Assembly: GCF_051903075.1 (NCBI RefSeq)
Contig: NZ_CP182422.1
Coordinates: 3,224,001-3,288,000, forward strand
From: Embleya sp051903075
Lineage (GTDB): Bacteria; Actinomycetota; Actinomycetes; Streptomycetales; Streptomycetaceae
DNA length: 64,000 bases
Reading direction: 5' to 3'
Made by a program: the position numbers and the translations under genes. Below, piece by piece: positions 61,911-64,000 of the stretch (position 1 is its first letter; the number at the start of each line of letters is the position of its first letter). The notes beneath the pieces are model-generated. The model worked only from the letters and a program-made list of their open reading frames with translations, made no database searches and had not been told where the DNA came from.

Positions 61911-64000
61911 TCAGAACTGACGCTGGTATCCCTGGCGTTCGTACGTCGGGTACTGCGCGGTCTGCTGCGGGGCGTGGACCCGCGGGACCCGGCTGGGCCA
62001 CCAGTTGGCCCGGCCCAGGAGGGTCATCAGCGAGGGCAGGATCACGATCCGGACCACGATCGCGTCGATCAGGACCGCGGCGGCCAGGCCGATGCCCATC
62101 TGCTTCATGTCGAGCATGCTCAGCGTGCCGAAGACCAGGAAGACCGAGACCATCACGATCGCCGCGCTGGTGATCACGCCGGCCGAGCTGGTGATGCCGC
62201 GCTCCACCGCCGCCTTGGTGGACATCCCCTGCATGGCCGCCTCGCGGATCCGGCTGACCACGAAGACGTGGTAGTCCATCGACAGGCCGAACAGGACCAC
62301 GAACAGGAACAGCGGCAGCCAGGAGATGATCGCGCCGCTGGAGTGGAAGTCCAGGTACTTCTCGGCCCAGGTGTGCTGGAAGACCACGACCAGGAAGCCG
62401 AAGGACGCCAGCGCGGAGAGCAGGTTGATCGCGATCGCGGTGAGCGCGACCACCACCGAGCGGAACGTCACCGACATCATCACGAAGGTCAGCAGCAGCA
62501 CGAAGCCGATCACCAGCGGCAGCTTCTCCTGCACGTGGTCGGCGAAGTCCTTGTTCAGCGCCGTCTCGCCGGAGACCGCGAACTCCGCGCCCGCCACCTT
62601 GCCGACGGTGTTCGGCAGCACGGTGTCCCGCAGTTGCTTCAGTGCCGTCTTGGCTTCCTTGGAGCTGGAGATGTGCGGCACGATCACGTCGGCCTTGAAC
62701 GCGTGGCCGTCCTCGGAGACCAGTACCTCGACCGGGTCCTTGGCGAACAGCGGGTTGGTGCGGGTCTGCGCGACCGCCTTGTCCAGCGCGGCGCGGGTCT
62801 CCTTCTCCTTGCCGGCCGGGGCGAGGGCGATCAGGTTGTACGGGCTGTGCTTGTTCGGGTAGGCGTCGGTCATCCGGTCGTAGGTCTGCATCGTGGCCAT
62901 CGAGCGCGGGAAGTCGTCATCGGAGGTGTTCTGCAGCTTCATCCCGAAGGCCGGCAGGGCCAGCGCGCCGAGGGCGATCACCGACACCAGGAGGGTGGCC
63001 TTGGGGTGGTTCAGCGCCGGGCGCAGCATGGCCTTCCACACGCGCGGCTCGCGGTCGGCGCGGGCGGTCAGCCGCCACAGGATCGGCACTCGCGGCCGGT
63101 CGATGGTGTTGCCCAGCTTGGCGAGCAGGGCGGGCAGCACCGTGAGCGAGCCGATCATGGCGACCGCGACCACGATGATGCCGCCGGTGGCCAGGCTGGA
63201 GAAGACCGCGTCGTCGGCGATGTACATGCCGGCCATCGAGACGATCACCGCGATCGCGGAGACCACCACGGCGTGTCCGGAGGTGGCCGCGGCGATCTCG
63301 ATCGCGTCGATCCGGCCGCGGCCTTTGGCCCGCTCCTCACGCTCGCGCTTGACGTAGAAGAGCGAGTAGTCGACGCCGACCGCCATGCCCATCATCAGGA
63401 TGATGCTGGACACCGAGCCCGCGTCGGGGAAGACCGTGGAGGCGAGGCCGTACAGACCGATCGAGGCGCCCACCGCGGAGATCGCCAGCAGCACCGGCAC
63501 CGCGGCGGCGATCATCGCACCGAACGCGACCATCAGGATGACCAGGGTGATTGGCAGGCTGAACACCTCGGCCTTGCCGAGGTCCTCGGCGATCTGGTCC
63601 TGGATGCCCTTGCCGATCGAGGCGTCGCCGATCTCCTCGACCCGCAGGTCGGGGTGCGCCTTTTGCACACTCTCCGTCGCCTTCAGCAACGGGTCGATGT
63701 GGTCCTGGGCCTTGTCGGCCGACCCCTTCATGGTGAGCGGCACCAGCAGCGCTTTGCCGTTCGTGGCCGGGATCGGCGCGGAGACCTCGGCGACCTCGGG
63801 CAGCGCCTTCAGCTTGTCGGTGACCTCGGCGGCGACCTTGTTCGCCGCGGCCCGGTCCAGCTCGCCGCTCTTCGCGGTGATCAGCACGTTCTCGCTCGCC
63901 GCGCCGTAGAGGCCGTACTGCCGGGCGATCTGGTCGGCGCGGCCGGACTGGCCGGTGCCCATGTCGGACTTGGTGGTCTTCTCGGTGCCCGCCGCGCCGC
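61911..64000 (-). CDS. MmpL-family RND transporter (N-terminus outside window)
   Basis: The C-terminal ~696 residues of a large membrane transporter, open to the window edge. Two RND halves are visible: first-half helices with LMMGMAVGVDYSLFYVKREREERAKG, then a second periplasmic loop and second-half helices with FGLSMDYHVFVVSRIREAAMQG. The Asp-Tyr pairs in both halves are the proton-relay hallmark of MmpL proteins, which export lipids, glycolipids or drugs. The protein ends in a short Gln/Arg/Tyr-rich tail. The neighbouring acyl-CoA genes may supply or recycle its lipid substrate, but that is only suggestive. Confidence 0.93.
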   Translation of the reverse strand, partial: GAAGTEKTTKSDMGTGQSGRADQIARQYGLYGAASENVLITAKSGELDRAAANKVAAEVTDKLKALPEVAEVSAPIPATNGKALLVPLTMKGSADKAQDHIDPLLKATESVQKAHPDLRVEEIGDASIGKGIQDQIAEDLGKAEVFSLPITLVILMVAFGAMIAAAVPVLLAISAVGASIGLYGLASTVFPDAGSVSSIILMMGMAVGVDYSLFYVKREREERAKGRGRIDAIEIAAATSGHAVVVSAIAVIVSMAGMYIADDAVFSSLATGGIIVVAVAMIGSLTVLPALLAKLGNTIDRPRVPILWRLTARADREPRVWKAMLRPALNHPKATLLVSVIALGALALPAFGMKLQNTSDDDFPRSMATMQTYDRMTDAYPNKHSPYNLIALAPAGKEKETRAALDKAVAQTRTNPLFAKDPVEVLVSEDGHAFKADVIVPHISSSKEAKTALKQLRDTVLPNTVGKVAGAEFAVSGETALNKDFADHVQEKLPLVIGFVLLLTFVMMSVTFRSVVVALTAIAINLLSALASFGFLVVVFQHTWAEKYLDFHSSGAIISWLPLFLFVVLFGLSMDYHVFVVSRIREAAMQGMSTKAAVERGITSSAGVITSAAIVMVSVFLVFGTLSMLDMKQMGIGLAAAVLIDAIVVRIVILPSLMTLLGRANWWPSRVPRVHAPQQTAQYPTYERQGYQRQF

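Overview
The window is very GC-rich actinomycete chromosome, most like Streptomyces or a close relative (Kitasatospora/Embleya type). Support comes from dense coding with strong GC bias at codon position 3, frequent GTG starts, many ATGA/GTGA overlaps, an IdeR/DmdR-type iron box, HrcA/CIRCE control of groEL, an FO synthase for coenzyme F420, the rifampicin-tolerance helicase HelR, and a class-E (LAxTG) sortase substrate. No prophage, insertion sequence, CRISPR array, rRNA or intact tRNA was seen.

Layout. 1-8.1 kb: a membrane-protein tail, a HAD-LarE fusion, XPB helicase and a helicase-associated WYL protein flanking an ABC exporter. 8.1-14.5 kb: a HAAS-like membrane protein, then an iron-box-led cluster of three surface proteins (WxL-like, DUF916-like, LAxTG-anchored) interrupted by seven 108-bp tandem repeats. 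14.5-19.2 kb: OtsA, GpgS and a SAM-riboswitch-led thrC-cysO operon. 19.2-23.3 kb: a cold-shock gene, 1.6 kb of repeat-rich DNA and CIRCE-controlled groEL. 23.3-28.5 kb: a Uma2 remnant, two tandem structured RNAs, a Ro/TROVE-like vWA protein, an ARPP/DUF6569-like partner, DUF4031 and HD proteins and a dispersed repeat. 28.5-34.8 kb: HelR, an M14 peptidase, OtsB, a LytR_C protein, DUF3263 and a cupin. 34.9-42.9 kb: a sugar ABC importer, DeoR regulator, ROK kinase, NagA and an ADP-ribosylglycohydrolase. 43-48.8 kb: an AftA-like membrane glycosyltransferase, FO synthase and Uma2. 48.9-61.8 kb: an acyl-CoA catabolic region. 61.9 kb to the end: an MmpL transporter.

How the genes work together. OtsA/OtsB make trehalose, and GpgS makes glucosylglycerate-type molecules. 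The ABC importer, ROK kinase and NagA form an amino-sugar utilisation route. FadD, two enoyl-CoA hydratases, two acyl-CoA dehydrogenases, a thiolase, an SDR and an F420-type LLM oxidoreductase share a recurrent 15-bp palindrome (CTGAYG-N3-CGTCAG type), which suggests a single TetR-like regulon. The F420 precursor comes from the FO synthase a few kilobases away.

The most striking find is at 23733-26494. Two adjacent ~104-nt RNAs share an architecture whose helices covary between the copies, and one carries a tRNA T-arm look-alike. They sit directly upstream of a vWA protein whose layout resembles Ro60/Rsr. I read this as a probable divergent Ro-Y RNA ribonucleoprotein module with an ARPP-like partner. 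The second notable system is the iron-box-controlled actinobacterial analogue of the Firmicutes WxL/csc cell-surface cluster.
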